Origin: Candidatus Woesearchaeota archaeon
GTDB lineage: Archaea > Nanobdellota > Nanobdellia > SCGC-AAA011-G17 > JACQNH01
Assembly: GCA_016203175.1 (NCBI GenBank)
Contig: JACQNH010000028.1
Coordinates: 1-5,070 of the forward strand
Direction: 5' to 3'
DNA: 5,070 nucleotides
The first letter of the stretch is position 1. Each line of letters begins with the position of its first letter. The notes beneath the pieces are model-generated. The model did not search any database and was not told where the DNA came from. It saw only the letters and a program-made list of their open reading frames with translations. The translations under genes were made by a program, and so were the position numbers. Shown here piece after piece: positions 4,989 through 5,070 of the stretch.

Positions 4989-5070
4989 GTGGAACAGAAA
5001 ATTACAAAAAGAAAAAAGAGTGAGATAAGAAGAGAATTTCTTAAATTAAAGTTAAATGGGTTAACCTATA
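4989..5070 (+). CDS. 5' end of a divergent gene, HTH-like start (partial)
   Basis: Twenty-seven codons stay open to the window edge from a GTG, encoding MEQKITKRKKSEIRREFLKL followed by KLNGLTY. A strong Shine-Dalgarno, GAGGTGG at 4977-4983, lies five bases before the GTG, and a TATA-like box is correctly spaced further upstream. The very basic start followed by 'EFLKLKLNGLTY' resembles the first helix and turn of a helix-turn-helix, as in DNA-binding or recombinase/transposase N-termini ('...L.L.GLTY..I'). That reading is tentative because the rest is missing. If it is a regulator, the inverted repeat in front of it would suit autoregulation. Confidence 0.45.
   Translation, partial: MEQKITKRKKSEIRREFLKLKLNGLTY

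Noticed and set aside
4975..5028. Short ATG-initiated frame on the plus strand at 4975
   Set aside because: It stops after 17 codons, and its ATG overlaps the Shine-Dalgarno that better serves the GTG at 4989.
1..5070. CRISPR array or long terminal inverted repeats
   Set aside because: No regularly spaced repeats were found by eye. The only convincing direct repeats are the 17-base gene-end pair and the 11-base tRNA-end pair.

Overview
The window looks like accessory DNA from an AT-rich archaeon, most likely a DPANN-type lineage (Woesearchaeota/Pacearchaeota-like). The domain is inferred, not proven. Several starts have TATA-like boxes centred about 25 bases before the predicted transcript start. 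The Fic ATG lies exactly there, as in leaderless archaeal mRNAs. The tRNA gene has a TATA box at the archaeal distance and encodes no CCA, and small secreted RHS-core proteins are familiar from DPANN genomes.

Layout. The left edge carries the C-terminal part of an integrase-core (rve) transposase on the minus strand, followed by a plus-strand class II Fic AMP-transferase. After a GC-rich palindromic patch comes a block of minus-strand genes. Read in the direction of transcription, from right to left, these are a 32-residue ORF resembling the start of an archaeal tyrosine recombinase, a secreted protein with a minimal RHS core, a four-helix membrane protein, an S49 (SppA-like) membrane peptidase, and a coiled-coil protein with a helix at each end. 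tRNA-Gly(GCC) lies to the right of this block. Beyond it are an unrecognised soluble protein on the minus strand and the start of a divergent plus-strand gene, separated by an operator-like inverted repeat.

Two signals stand out. First, the last 11 bases of tRNA-Gly recur in direct orientation about 3.2 kb away, just beyond the fourth minus-strand gene. With the recombinase-like ORF next to the tRNA, this suggests a small tRNA-targeted integrated island spanning roughly 1143-4372. Second, the RHS protein, the four-helix protein and the S49 peptidase overlap by ATGA junctions, so they are probably co-translated. The first two share an FGKA...VKSFF C-terminal tail, including a 17-base identical stretch of DNA. 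This looks like a compact envelope or secretion system: an exported RHS-tail protein, a membrane partner bearing the same tail, and a protease. Its function is unknown, and a toxin/immunity/processing module is only a hypothesis.
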